Source of the DNA: Acidobacteriaceae bacterium
Lineage (GTDB): Bacteria; Acidobacteriota; Terriglobia; Terriglobales; Acidobacteriaceae
DNA: 43,621 nucleotides
Direction of reading: 5' to 3'
NCBI GenBank assembly: GCA_003139795.1
Contig: PLGM01000244.1
Location: 1 to 43,621 of the forward strand
Part shown: in pieces, positions 1-9,900 of the stretch
Layout: every line of letters begins with the position of its first letter
How positions within the stretch are numbered: the first letter of the stretch is position 1
The notes under the pieces: generated by a model
Databases searched by the model: none
The model's input: only the letters and a program-made list of their open reading frames with translations
What the model was told of the DNA's origin: nothing
Position numbers and translations under genes: made by a program

Positions 1-2
1 TT

Positions 3-362
3 GCGGGAATCTTCCTTGCAGCAGCGGCTCCCAAAGCACAGGCTCAGGTCGCGGTCGAAGTCGGCGTCGCCCCTGATTGCCCTTACGGCTACTACGATTA
101 CGCCCCTTATAACTGCGTTCCCGACGGCTACTACGGGCCGGAATGGTTCGATGGCGGCGTTTTCGTCGGTGCCGGCCCCTGGTTTCATGGCCCCGCCAAC
201 TTCCAGGGCAACGTCAATAACACTCTCGACCCACAGCACGGCTATAACGGCGCCAGGCCCAAGGTTGGCGACAAACCCGCGGCGCAGCGAGTATCCCCCG
301 CGCAGTTCAAGGGCAATGAAGCGCGGGATGGGCGTGGCCACGCAGTTGCAGCGAAGAAGTAA
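3..362 (+). CDS. C-terminal part of a small secreted protein of unknown function (5' end outside window)
   Basis: The third reading frame is open from the window edge to a TAA at 360-362 and gives about 119 residues. It begins with AGIFLAAAAPKAQAQ, which reads as the end of a signal peptide with a probable AQA-type cleavage site. The mature part is rich in Tyr, Gly, Pro and Asp (DCPYGYYDYAPYNC, then DGYYGPEWFDGG) and has one Cys pair that could form a disulfide. The basic tail ends in AAKK. I do not recognise a characterised family. The composition fits a small periplasmic or surface protein. The start codon lies upstream of the window. The overlapping frame-1 reading (Ser/Thr/Arg-rich, no signal) is a shadow. 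Confidence 0.6.
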   Translation, partial: AGIFLAAAAPKAQAQVAVEVGVAPDCPYGYYDYAPYNCVPDGYYGPEWFDGGVFVGAGPWFHGPANFQGNVNNTLDPQHGYNGARPKVGDKPAAQRVSPAQFKGNEARDGRGHAVAAKK

Positions 363-618
363 CCTATAGGCGCCGGTGCGGGCGGCTGATCCGCCGGAGG
401 GGACCTGCCGACGGATCTGGAACTGAAAGCGGTGGTTGTCCAATTCGAACATAGATCGCAAGCCTGGGCCGAAGCGCGCAACTGCGGACCTGATCGCCGG
501 CGCTTCGAGCCTGGGGAAGCGCGGAGCCAACTTTTCAATGCTCTTCCGGCTCGTTCCCTTTCAAAAGACATGGGCTTTCTGCGGCCGATTGTGATAATGG
601 TGTGAAAGCCCGGCATTT

Positions 619-1875
619 TTGCCGGACCACCGCCCTGTGCCGCCTTCAATCCAGCCTGCGCGCCCTCGCATCAGCCCCGCTGTGGGGACGCTGGTGCTGC
701 TGATCGGGCTGAATCTGCTGAATTATATTGACCGCTATATTCTGCCGGGCGCGCAGCCGCTGATCCAGCGGGAGTTTCACGCGACCGATGAGCAGATGGG
801 CGCGCTGACGACGGCGCTGTTTTTCTTCTACATGTTTGCGGCGCCGGCGACGGGCTGGCTGGGAGACCACTTTCGGCGCAAGCCGCTGATTATTGCCGGG
901 GCGGTGCTGTGGAGCGTGGCTACGCTGGGGACGGCCTGGGTACACGACTACCGGACCCTGTTCATCCGCCATGCGCTGGTGGGGGTGGGCGAGGCCACGT
1001 TCGGCATCTTTGCGCCGGCGGTGCTGGCCGATTTTTATCCGGAGCGGGATCGCAACCGGATCCTATCGATTTTCTATCTGGCGATTCCGGTGGGCGCGGC
1101 GCTGGGCTACCTGGCGGGCGGGGAACTGGGGACGCTTTGGGGTTGGCGGAGGCCGTTCTTCCTCTGCGCGATTCCGGGGCTGGCGATTGCGGCGCTCTAC
1201 GGGTGGGTTGGCCGCGAGCCGGAGCGCGGAGCCAGCGACCATGTGCGGGCTACGGCCAAACGCAGCACGGTGCTGGGGCTGTTCAAGAATCCGGCTTTCT
1301 TGACGGCGACCTTTGGCCTCGCGACGCTGACGTTTGCGATGGGCGGCATTTCGGCGTGGATGCCCACGTTTCTGCACCGGTCCTCGGGGCTCTCAGTGGG
1401 CGACGCCAGCCTGGCCGTGGGCGCGATTACGGTGGTGGACGGGATTGCGGGAACGCTGGTAGGCGGTTGGGTTGCGCAGCGCTGGCTGCGGACCAATTAC
1501 CGGGCGTTGTATCTGCTGTCTTTCTGGAGCGTGGCGCTGACGCTGCCGTGCGGCGTGGTGGTGTTTTTCGGGCCGAGGGCGTGGGCCATTCCGGCGCTGT
1601 TTGTTACCGAGTTCTTTCTCTTCCTGAATACAGGACCACTGAACGCGGCGATCGTGAACTCGGTTTCGGCGCCGGTGCGGGCGACGGCGATTTCATTCAA
1701 TCTGTTCTGCATCCACTTTTTTGGGGATTCGTTTTCGCCGCAGATTATCGGGGCGATCTCCGACCGGTCGAATCTGCGGATTGGGCTGGGGGTTACGCTG
1801 ATTTTTCTGGTCATCTCGAGCGTGATTCTGCGCATGGGGGCGCGGTTTGCGCCGCCGCTGGAAGAGGCGGGCTGA
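619..1875 (+). CDS. MFS transporter, spinster/Spns-like
   Basis: A 418-residue protein with about twelve hydrophobic segments, the usual size of a major facilitator superfamily permease of the inner membrane. Near the N-terminus it has LNLLNYIDRYILPGAQPLIQ. The loop after TM2 carries the MFS signature as GWLGDHFRRKPLI (usual form GxLaDrxGrkr). TM4-5 contain VGVGEATFGIFAPAVLADFYP, which resembles spinster-type carriers. The substrate cannot be read from the sequence. The TTG start at 619 lies inside a small perfect hairpin (610-625) and has no clear ribosome binding site. The in-frame GTG codons at 637 and near 682 are plausible alternatives that keep all membrane segments. It converges with the minus-strand gene ending at 1914. 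Confidence 0.85.
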   Translation: MPDHRPVPPSIQPARPRISPAVGTLVLLIGLNLLNYIDRYILPGAQPLIQREFHATDEQMGALTTALFFFYMFAAPATGWLGDHFRRKPLIIAGAVLWSVATLGTAWVHDYRTLFIRHALVGVGEATFGIFAPAVLADFYPERDRNRILSIFYLAIPVGAALGYLAGGELGTLWGWRRPFFLCAIPGLAIAALYGWVGREPERGASDHVRATAKRSTVLGLFKNPAFLTATFGLATLTFAMGGISAWMPTFLHRSSGLSVGDASLAVGAITVVDGIAGTLVGGWVAQRWLRTNYRALYLLSFWSVALTLPCGVVVFFGPRAWAIPALFVTEFFLFLNTGPLNAAIVNSVSAPVRATAISFNLFCIHFFGDSFSPQIIGAISDRSNLRIGLGVTLIFLVISSVILRMGARFAPPLEEAG

Positions 1876-1913
1876 TTTTCGGTTTGCAGTAGTGGTGGCA
1901 GCTTGCGGAGAGC

Positions 1914-2420
1914 TTACTTTGCCGGCCGGGTTTCCTGGTCGCGGGTGTTCATGAAGGCGCGGCCAGCGCCCTGGGAACGGAGGTTGGGGTCGTTGACGGG
2001 CGGGCGGGACTGCTCGGCGCTGAAGCCGCGGACGAGTTTGGGGTTGGGCTTGAATTTGGGCGGGCCGCCGTAGAACTGGCGGGCGTGGCTGAGGACCATT
2101 CCGGCACGGCCGTGCATGGGCTGGACGATGCCGCGGACCTGCACGTCCATGTCGCGGTATTTGCGGAGTTCGCCGACTTCGTCGTGGTCTTCCCAGAGGC
2201 TGACGATGGTGAAGCGGCAGGCTTCGTCGGGGGTCTGTGGCGTGCAGACGTCGAGGAAGCGGGTGCCGTCGGGAAGCTGGACGACGTCATAGACGTGGGC
2301 GGTGACGCAGACGTCCTTGTTGAGGAGCTTAGTGGCCTGGTCGGCGGTGAGGCAGGGCTTTTGCGGGGCGGCGAAGACCACTGCCGGCGCGAGTGCCAGA
2401 GTCAACATCAATCGGCGCAT
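1914..2420 (-). CDS. secreted protein with an OB-fold-like domain, function unknown
   Basis: A 168-residue protein with a clear signal peptide (MRRLMLTLALAPAVVFA, cleaved before APQKP). The mature part starts PCLTADQATKLLNKDVCVTAHVYDVV and contains four Cys in the first half (near residues 23, 37, 59 and 68), compatible with two disulfides in the periplasm. The segment KDVCVTAHVYDVVQLPDGTRFLDV followed by YRDMDVQVRGIVQPMHGRAGMVLSHARQF resembles an OB-fold of the kind seen in secreted DNA-binding-like or tOB domains. That is my reading of the strand pattern only. The C-terminal 45 residues are polar and probably disordered. It starts 15 bp after the ispG stop on the same strand, with a fair ribosome site (AGAGGTG), so the two are probably cotranscribed. 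I see no obvious functional link to isoprenoid synthesis. Confidence 0.7.
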   Translation of the reverse strand: MRRLMLTLALAPAVVFAAPQKPCLTADQATKLLNKDVCVTAHVYDVVQLPDGTRFLDVCTPQTPDEACRFTIVSLWEDHDEVGELRKYRDMDVQVRGIVQPMHGRAGMVLSHARQFYGGPPKFKPNPKLVRGFSAEQSRPPVNDPNLRSQGAGRAFMNTRDQETRPAK

Positions 2421-2435
2421 TACGCACCTCTTCTA

Positions 2436-3686
<1,251 letters not shown>

Positions 3687-3785
3687 AATTCCAGTTTAAC
3701 CGGAGTAGGGACGTGAGGGAAGCTTTGTGGAATCCCACCCTAGCCGCAAAAAGTCGCCGCGGCGACACGCGGGGCCCAGAAGACA

Positions 3786-3801
3786 CCCCGGTGGGGCACC
3801 C
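3786..3801. repeat. intergenic palindromic element containing TGGGGCACCC
   Basis: The ispG/ABC intergenic region holds CCCC-GGT-GGGG (3786-3796) running into TGGGGCACCC (3792-3801). The reverse complement of the same 10-mer, GGGTGCCCCA, occurs at 31731-31740 next to another palindrome. Both copies are intergenic. This suggests a short dispersed palindromic repeat, but only two copies are visible here. Confidence 0.4.
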
Positions 3802-3876
3802 AGCTTGTGTCGGCGGGTTGAGGATCGTTGCGGATTCTTTAAAGGAGTTGAAGCAAAAATGCAGTAGTCTGGGGCG

Positions 3877-4917
3877 ATGACGGATGGGACAAAAAATGCG
3901 GGGATGGGAGCGATGACCGAGGGAGGAAGTGTTGCCGTGCCGGCTACGACAGCGCGGACAGAGACGCAAGCGGACGGTCCTACGCTGCTGCTGCGGGGAG
4001 TGCGGAAGGCCTTTGCGGATGTGCAGGCGGTGGATGGGCTGGACCTGGAGGTGGCGCGGGGCGAATGCTTCGGGCTGCTGGGGCCGAATGGGGCGGGGAA
4101 GACGACGACCATCGAGATTTGCGAGGGGCTGACCGCGCCCGATGAGGGGACGGTGGAAGTGCTGGGGCTGAACTGGCGCACGGGAGCCGGTGAGCTGCGG
4201 CAGCGGATCGGGATTCAACTGCAGGAGACGCAGTTTCCGGACAAGCTGACGGTGGAAGAGACGCTGCGGCTGTTCAGAAGTTTTTTCAGGCGCGGGATCG
4301 CAGTGGAGGAGTCGATCGAGACGGCGCAGCTTGAAGAGAAGCGCAGTTCGCGGGTGGGGGGATTGTCGGGCGGCCAGAAGCAGAGGCTGGCGATGGCCTG
4401 CGCGCTGGTGGGAGATCCGGAGCTGCTGTTTCTGGATGAGCCGACGACGGGGCTCGATCCGCAGGCACGGCGACACTTGTGGGATCTGGTGGATGGGCTG
4501 AAGCAGGCGGGGCGGACGATTATTTTGACCACGCACTATATGGAAGAGGCGGAGCGGCTTTGCGACCGGGTGGCGATCATGGATCATGGGCGGGTGATTG
4601 CGCAGGGAACTCCGCAACAACTGATTGCGACGGTGGGCGGGGAGGACATTGTGGAGTTTGCCGTGAGCGGCGGCGAGACGGGGAGCGGGCACGGCGTGGT
4701 GGATGCGGCGCCGCTGACGGCGATTGCGGGGGTGCAGTCACACCGCGTGGATGAGGGGCTGCACCAGCTTTCAGTGAGCGAGCTGCACCTGGCGGTGCCG
4801 CGGATTTTTGCTGCGCTCAAGGAACAGGGGCTGCACCTGAGCGAGTTTCGCACCCACTCGGCGACGCTGGAGGACGTGTTTGTGCGGCTGACGGGAAGGT
4901 ACTTGCGCGATGAATAA
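3877..4917 (+). CDS. ABC transporter ATP-binding protein, DrrA/CcmA-type exporter
   Basis: A 346-residue ATPase. After a polar 35-residue N-terminal extension the nucleotide-binding domain carries Walker A GPNGAGKTT (about residues 69-77), signature LSGGQ (163-167) and Walker B LLFLDEPTTG (Asp187, Glu188). The H-loop lies in TTHYMEEAE. The roughly 100 C-terminal residues end with SATLEDVFVRLTGRYL, typical of DrrA-type exporters of drugs, lipids or polysaccharide. It overlaps the permease gene by 8 bp, so the two are translationally coupled and form one exporter. The start is uncertain: ATG 3877 is used, with in-frame ATGs at 3904 and 3913. The best ribosome site nearby (AAAGGAG, 3841-3847) instead precedes an out-of-frame ATG-CAG-TAG. 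The cargo is unknown. Confidence 0.93.
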   Translation: MTDGTKNAGMGAMTEGGSVAVPATTARTETQADGPTLLLRGVRKAFADVQAVDGLDLEVARGECFGLLGPNGAGKTTTIEICEGLTAPDEGTVEVLGLNWRTGAGELRQRIGIQLQETQFPDKLTVEETLRLFRSFFRRGIAVEESIETAQLEEKRSSRVGGLSGGQKQRLAMACALVGDPELLFLDEPTTGLDPQARRHLWDLVDGLKQAGRTIILTTHYMEEAERLCDRVAIMDHGRVIAQGTPQQLIATVGGEDIVEFAVSGGETGSGHGVVDAAPLTAIAGVQSHRVDEGLHQLSVSELHLAVPRIFAALKEQGLHLSEFRTHSATLEDVFVRLTGRYLRDE

Positions 4918-5941
4918 GCTGGAGCTGAGCAGCCTTTATCAATTGACGATGGCGCGCTTCAGGCTGATCTGGCGCGAGCCGGAGGCGATTTTCTGGATCT
5001 TCATTTTTCCCATTCTGCTGGCGGTGGGGCTGGGGATTGCGTTCCGCAACCGGCCGGCGGATGTGCTGCAGGTGGGCGCGACGACAACGCAACTGACGCA
5101 GGCGCTCACCCGCGACAAAGGGCTGACGGCGGCGACGATGGACGAGGCGGACGGCACGCGGGCGCTGGCGACGGGGCGGATTCTGCTGCTGGCGATCCAG
5201 CGGGCAGATGGGGTGGCGTACAAGTACGACGACACGAATCCGGATGCGCGGACGGCGCGGTTGCTGGTGGATGGGGCGATTCAGACGGCGGCGGTGCGTC
5301 GCGAGGCGGTGCGCTCCGAGAACGAGCTGGTGCATGAGACGGGGGCGCGGTATATCGACTTTGTGGTGCCGGGCCTGCTGGGGATGAACCTGATGGGGTC
5401 GGCGATGTGGGGGCTGGGCTTTGCGATCGTGGAGGCCCGGCAGAAAAAGCTGCTCAAGCGGCTGGTGGCTTCGCCGATGCCGCGCTGGCAGTATCTGGCG
5501 TCGTTTCTGCTCTCGAGGCTGGCGATGCTGATCGTCGAGGTTGCGGTGTTTCTGGGATTTGCACGGGTGGCGTTTGGAGTGCCGTTTCGCGGATCGCTGT
5601 GGGAGCTGGGATTGCTATGTGTGCTGACTTCGCTGGCGTTTTCAGCGCTGGGGCTGCTGGTGTCGTCGCGGGCCAAGACGATGGAAGCGGCTTCGGGATT
5701 GATGAACCTGGTGATGCTCCCGATGTGGATCTTGTCGGGAGTGTTCTTTTCTGCGACGCGGTTTCCGGCGGTGATTCAGCCGCTGGTGCGGGCGCTGCCG
5801 CTGACGGCGGCGATCGATGCGTTGCGCGGGAATATGCTGCAAGGGATGAACCTGGGACAGCTTATTGCGCAAGTGGGCATTCTGCTGGCGTGGTTTGTGG
5901 TTCCGTTTGCGGTTTCTCTGCGTATCTTCCGGTGGAGATAG
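4910..5941 (+). CDS. ABC-2 type transporter permease
   Basis: A 343-residue inner membrane protein. It has one N-terminal transmembrane segment (FWIFIFPILLAVGLGIAF), an extracytoplasmic domain of about 130 residues, then five hydrophobic segments from about residue 145 on. This is the layout of ABC2_membrane_3-type permeases. The segment KKLLKRLVASPMPRWQYLASFLLSRL is the usual cytoplasmic coupling region before the second membrane segment. The gene overlaps the ATPase gene 3877-4917 by 8 bp. The pair should assemble as a 2+2 exporter. The substrate is not evident. No terminator hairpin is obvious after the stop. Confidence 0.92.
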   Translation: MNKLELSSLYQLTMARFRLIWREPEAIFWIFIFPILLAVGLGIAFRNRPADVLQVGATTTQLTQALTRDKGLTAATMDEADGTRALATGRILLLAIQRADGVAYKYDDTNPDARTARLLVDGAIQTAAVRREAVRSENELVHETGARYIDFVVPGLLGMNLMGSAMWGLGFAIVEARQKKLLKRLVASPMPRWQYLASFLLSRLAMLIVEVAVFLGFARVAFGVPFRGSLWELGLLCVLTSLAFSALGLLVSSRAKTMEAASGLMNLVMLPMWILSGVFFSATRFPAVIQPLVRALPLTAAIDALRGNMLQGMNLGQLIAQVGILLAWFVVPFAVSLRIFRWR

Positions 5942-6004
5942 CTAGTCGAGCGGAGTTATAGAAGCTATGGAGAAGTCCTATTTTTTGGCTGACATTCCCC
6001 TGAG

Positions 6005-6016
6005 GGGCTAAAGCCC
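6005..6016. repeat. short palindrome GGGCTAAAGCCC, possible dispersed repeat
   Basis: GGGCT-AA-AGCCC is a perfect inverted repeat with a 2-bp centre in non-coding DNA just after the ABC permease gene. Short palindromes of this form are common intergenic elements in some soil bacteria. It is not followed by a T-run, so it does not look like a strong intrinsic terminator. Confidence 0.3.
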
Positions 6017-6304
6017 GCGAGAGCTTTGCGGCACTTGTGGCGCGGGATTAACAGAGGGCAGTCTTGCCAACGGGGCGGGGCAGTCATCAAGAACATTGTG
6101 TGATCGGAGGCACATCCCAAACCTGCCTGCAAGTGTAAAAGTCCACTGGGACATTTTTCCGAGGAGGATGCTGCGCCGAACGCCCTGCACCTCGAGTGGG
6201 TGGTGTGCTCATTCGCCAGCCATGGGAGACGCGAGCAGCGAATCCCGTTTTCATTTTGTTTTCCTTGCGGGGAAAGGGTCCAGAAACAGAGGAGGAGCCG
6301 GCCC

Positions 6305-6406
6305 ATGTCGCGCTCTCAATCCCGCACTTCGAACCCTACACGCGGCTGCTGCGCCACCGGTCTGGAAACGGCGACGATGGCTCTCGGCCGCGTGGTTTCC
6401 GATTAG
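6305..6406 (+). CDS. possible small ORF (33 aa) upstream of the redox operon
   Basis: ATG at 6305 is preceded by AGGAGG with a spacing of about nine bases, a strong ribosome site for a region otherwise without genes. The product would be 33 residues, starts MSRSQSRTSNPTRGCC, and contains one adjacent Cys pair. It has no membrane segment and no family I recognise. It ends 39 bp before the HoxE-like gene, so it could be a leader peptide of that operon. The case rests only on the ribosome site and position. Confidence 0.3.
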   Translation: MSRSQSRTSNPTRGCCATGLETATMALGRVVSD

Positions 6407-6445
6407 GCGTGCGGCCGACCTGTTAGAGCCTGAAGAGGAGGAACG

Positions 6446-6985
6446 ATGCAGAGTATCGCCGAGGAAGCTCCCGATGCCCATGAAAGGTTGCTGATAGACC
6501 ATGCGATCGCCCAGCAAGAGGGCCGTCCCGGAGCACTGCTGGGAATTCTTGAAACGGTTCAGTCCGCCAATGCGCACAAATTCCTGTCGATGGGGTCGTT
6601 ACGCTACATCGCGGAGAAAACAGGGATTCCTCCGGCAAGAATCTATAGCGCCGCGACCTTCTATGCGCTGTTCAACCTCGATCCGCAAGGGGACAACGTG
6701 GTCTGCGTCTGCCGCGGGACGGCCTGCCACACCAGGGGTTCTCGCGATCTGTTGCAAAAGCTGTGCCTGGGCCTGGGGCTGATCGGACAGGATTTGAGCG
6801 AGACCAACGATGCCGACAAGTTGGCGCTGACTACACCGGACCGGAAGTTCACCGTTCGCACGGTTGCCTGCTTCGGCCAGTGCGCGCTGGCGCCAGTGGT
6901 TGAAGTGAACCACCACATTCTGAGCCACGTGAATGAACGCACGCTGCAACGGGAAGTGAAAGCACTGAAGCAGGGGAGGCAGTGA
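6446..6985 (+). CDS. HoxE/NuoE-like [2Fe-2S] subunit of an NAD(P)H oxidoreductase
   Basis: A 179-residue protein of the complex I 24-kDa subunit family (NuoE, HoxE, BfuA/HydC-like). The N-terminal 75 residues form the helical part (GSLRYIAEKTGIPPARIYSAATFY), followed by a thioredoxin-like [2Fe-2S] ferredoxin domain. All four cluster ligands are present: Cys89 and Cys94 in CRGTAC, and Cys142 and Cys146 in CFGQC. In the family this cluster sits next to the FMN subunit and relays or stores electrons. A strong AGGAGG precedes the ATG by four bases. The stop codon TGA overlaps the ATG of the next gene by one base (TGATG). It is the first gene of a three-gene operon with the NuoF-GltD fusion and the HoxU-like subunit. 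Confidence 0.92.
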   Translation: MQSIAEEAPDAHERLLIDHAIAQQEGRPGALLGILETVQSANAHKFLSMGSLRYIAEKTGIPPARIYSAATFYALFNLDPQGDNVVCVCRGTACHTRGSRDLLQKLCLGLGLIGQDLSETNDADKLALTTPDRKFTVRTVACFGQCALAPVVEVNHHILSHVNERTLQREVKALKQGRQ

Positions 6986-9900
6986 TGCCGCGAATTCAGG
7001 ACATTGGGGCGTTCAACGCGGTACGGGAATCCGGGCTGGCCAAACTGCTGCCGGCCATTCCGCGGGTTGCAGTGGGGATGGGAACCTGCGGGCGCGGGAA
7101 TGGCGCGGAAGAGGTGTATCACGCCTTGAATGAGGCGATCGAACGCAGTGGGCAGGAAGTGCTGCTTGCGCCGGTGGGCTGCTTTGGCTCCTGTTTTCAG
7201 GAGCCGCTGGTGAACGTCCGGCTGCCGGGAGCTCCGCTGGTGATGCTGCGGCGCGTACGCGCCAACGATGCCGCGCGCATTCTGGAGAGCCTTTCCAACC
7301 ACGGAATGCCGGCTGACCTCATTTACTGCAAGATCGAGGAATGGGATCACATTACGGGGCATGTGAAGTTCGGCCAGGATTATCCCGAAGTGCCGCAGTG
7401 GAACGCCATTCCATTCTTCAAGGGACAAAAGAAGATTGTTCTGCGGAATTGCGGGCTGATCAATCCTGAAGACATTGAGGAATACATCGCTGTAGGCGGA
7501 TACCAGGCCCTTTACAAGGTTCTGATCGATGGACGCGGGGATAGCGTGATCGAACAGATCAAGGCATCGCGGCTGCGCGGACGGGGCGGGGCGGGCTTCC
7601 TGACCGGCAACAAGTGGGATTTTCTTGCCAAGGCCAAGGCAGATGCCAAGTATATTGTGTGCAATGCCGATGAGGGCGATCCCGGCGCCTACATGAATCG
7701 GAATGAGATCGAAGGCGATCCTCATTCTCTGCTGGAGGGCATGATCATAGGCGCTTACGTGATGGGGGCGACCGAGGGCATCGTGTATGTGCGGGCCGAG
7801 TATCCCCTGGCGGTGCGGCGGTTGAGCCGCGCCATCGAACAGGCGCGCGAATACGGGCTGCTGGGCAAGAACATCCTGGACCGCGGATTCAACTTCGATA
7901 TCGAACTGGTGCAGGGAGCGGGGGCGTTTGTATGCGGCGAGGAAACGGCCCTGATCGCTTCGCTGGAGGGCTTTGCCGGCAGGCCGCATCCCCGCCCGCC
8001 GTTTCCGGCGCAGAAGGGACTGTGGGGCAAGCCCACCAACATCAACAACGTGGAAACCTGGTGCAATGTTGCCCCGATCGTAAGCCGGGGTCCGGCATGG
8101 TTCACGGAGACGGGCAGCGTGAAGAGTCCGGGGACCAAGGTTTTTTCGCTTGTGGGCAAGATCCAGAACACCGGACTGGTGGAGATGCCGCTGGGCACTC
8201 CGCTGCGGAACTTTATCTATGACATCGGAGAAGGAGCGATAGCCGGACGCCGCGTGAAGGCAGTGCAAACAGGCGGACCCTCCGGCGGATGCATTCCCGT
8301 GGAGATGCTGGATACGCCCGTGGACTACGAGAGCCTGGCACAGATTGGCTCCATCATGGGTTCGGGCGGCATGGTAGTGATGGATGAAGACAACTGCATG
8401 GTGGATGTGGCCCGCTATTTCGTCGAGTTCACACATTCGGAGTCCTGCGGCAAGTGCGTGCCGTGCAGGGTGGGACTGGACAAGGCGCTCCGCCTCCTCA
8501 ATTTGATCACCGAAGGGAGCGGAACCTCGGAGCACCTGAGCCGGCTAGATGAGTTGGGGCGGATGATCCGCGAATGCTCTCTCTGCGGGCTGGGGCAGAC
8601 GGCGCCGAATCCGGTGTTGACCACCATCCGCCACTTCCGCGAGGAGTATGAAGACCACATCATGGCCAGGCGATGCCGCGCCGGGGTGTGCCAGGAACTG
8701 GCGCTGTCTCCCTGCGAAAACAGTTGTCCGCTGCGGATGAACATTCCGCGTTTCCTGGAACTTTACCAGGAGGGCCGGCTCGAAGATGCATTCGAATCCG
8801 TCATCCTCGACAATCCACTGCCCGCGTCGACGGGGAGAGTTTGCCAGCACCCGTGCGACAACCGCTGCCGCCGGCAGTCGTTCGATGAGGTTGTCAACAT
8901 GCGCGAAGTGCATCGCTTCATCGCGGACGCGATCTATCAATCGGATCGCTTTGAGCCGATGGTGGAGCGGGTCGTGGCGCGCAAGCTGGAGCCCACAGGG
9001 CACAAGGTTGCCGTGGCCGGCGCAGGCCCGACGGGCCTGACGGCCGCGTTCTATCTGGCCTTGCTAGGGCACGACGTGACGATCTTCGAAGAGCGCAGCG
9101 AGGCGGGCGGGATGCTTCGCTTCGCCATTCCCGAGTACCGGCTGCCCAAGGCCGTGCTGCGGCGCGAACTGGAACTGATCGAGAGAACCGGCGTGAAGAT
9201 GGTGTTCAACACCAGAGTGGGATTCGATCTTCCATTGAACGAAATGGCAAGCCAGTTCGATGCGGTGTTTCTCTCCATCGGTACGTGGAAGGAATCCTGG
9301 CTCTACCTTCCCGGAACGGAGTTGAAGGGCGTTTATCCGGCTTTGCCGTTCCTGGAATCCGTAGCCAAGCAGGAGAAGGTGCATTCCGGTTTCAGAGTCG
9401 CGGTGATTGGCGGCGGCAACGCGGCCATCGATTCGGCACGGACCATGCTGCGCAAGGGCGCCGGTGTAACCATCCTCTACCGGCGCGAACGCAATGACAT
9501 GCCCGCCATCGACGAGGAGATTCAGGCGGCTGAGGATGAAGGCGTGCGTTTTGTGTTCCTGGCCGCGCCGCACCGCATTCTTGGCGATGCCGATGGGAAT
9601 GTGAAGGCCATCGAGATCGTGAAAACGCGGCTGGGAGAATACGATAAATCGGGGCGCAAGCGGCCGATTCCCACCGACGAGGTGCAGCGCTTTGCATGCG
9701 ACAGCGTGATCCTTGCCGTGGGCGAGACGTTCGATCTGGACTTTTGCCGCGCGTCTGGCCTGGAGCTCAAAGAGGAAGGCACGATCGTGGTGGATCGCCT
9801 CTCGCTGGAGACCAGCCGGCCTGGTTTCTATGCAGGTGGCGATGTGATTACCGGTGCATCGAACGTATCCAACGCCATGGGCGGGGGCAAGCAGGCGGCG

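Larger units (their letters stand above)
5942..6445. other. 504-bp intergenic region upstream of the redox operon
   Basis: This gap separates the ABC exporter from the HoxE-like gene. It holds the palindrome GGGCTAAAGCCC (6005-6016) and a possible 33-codon ORF with its own ribosome site (6305-6406, listed separately). A second good ribosome site, AGGAGG at 6436-6441, serves the HoxE-like gene. The promoter of the redox operon should lie here, but no convincing -35/-10 pair stands out. No RNA gene was recognised. Confidence 0.6.

Noticed and set aside
1..369. Open frame 1 reading of the left edge (Ser/Thr/Arg-rich, 122 codons)
   Set aside because: The third frame over the same DNA gives a signal-peptide end and a plausible secreted protein with its own stop. 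Frame 1 has composition typical of an out-of-frame shadow.
3841..3867. Strong ribosome site followed by ATG-CAG-TAG before the ABC ATPase gene
   Set aside because: A two-codon frame may be a minimal translational leader, but nothing else supports it and chance occurrence is likely.
6661..8535. 624-codon minus-strand open frame opposite the redox genes
   Set aside because: It lies antisense to the well-conserved NuoE and NuoF genes and has no domain or ribosome site. It is a GC-rich shadow.
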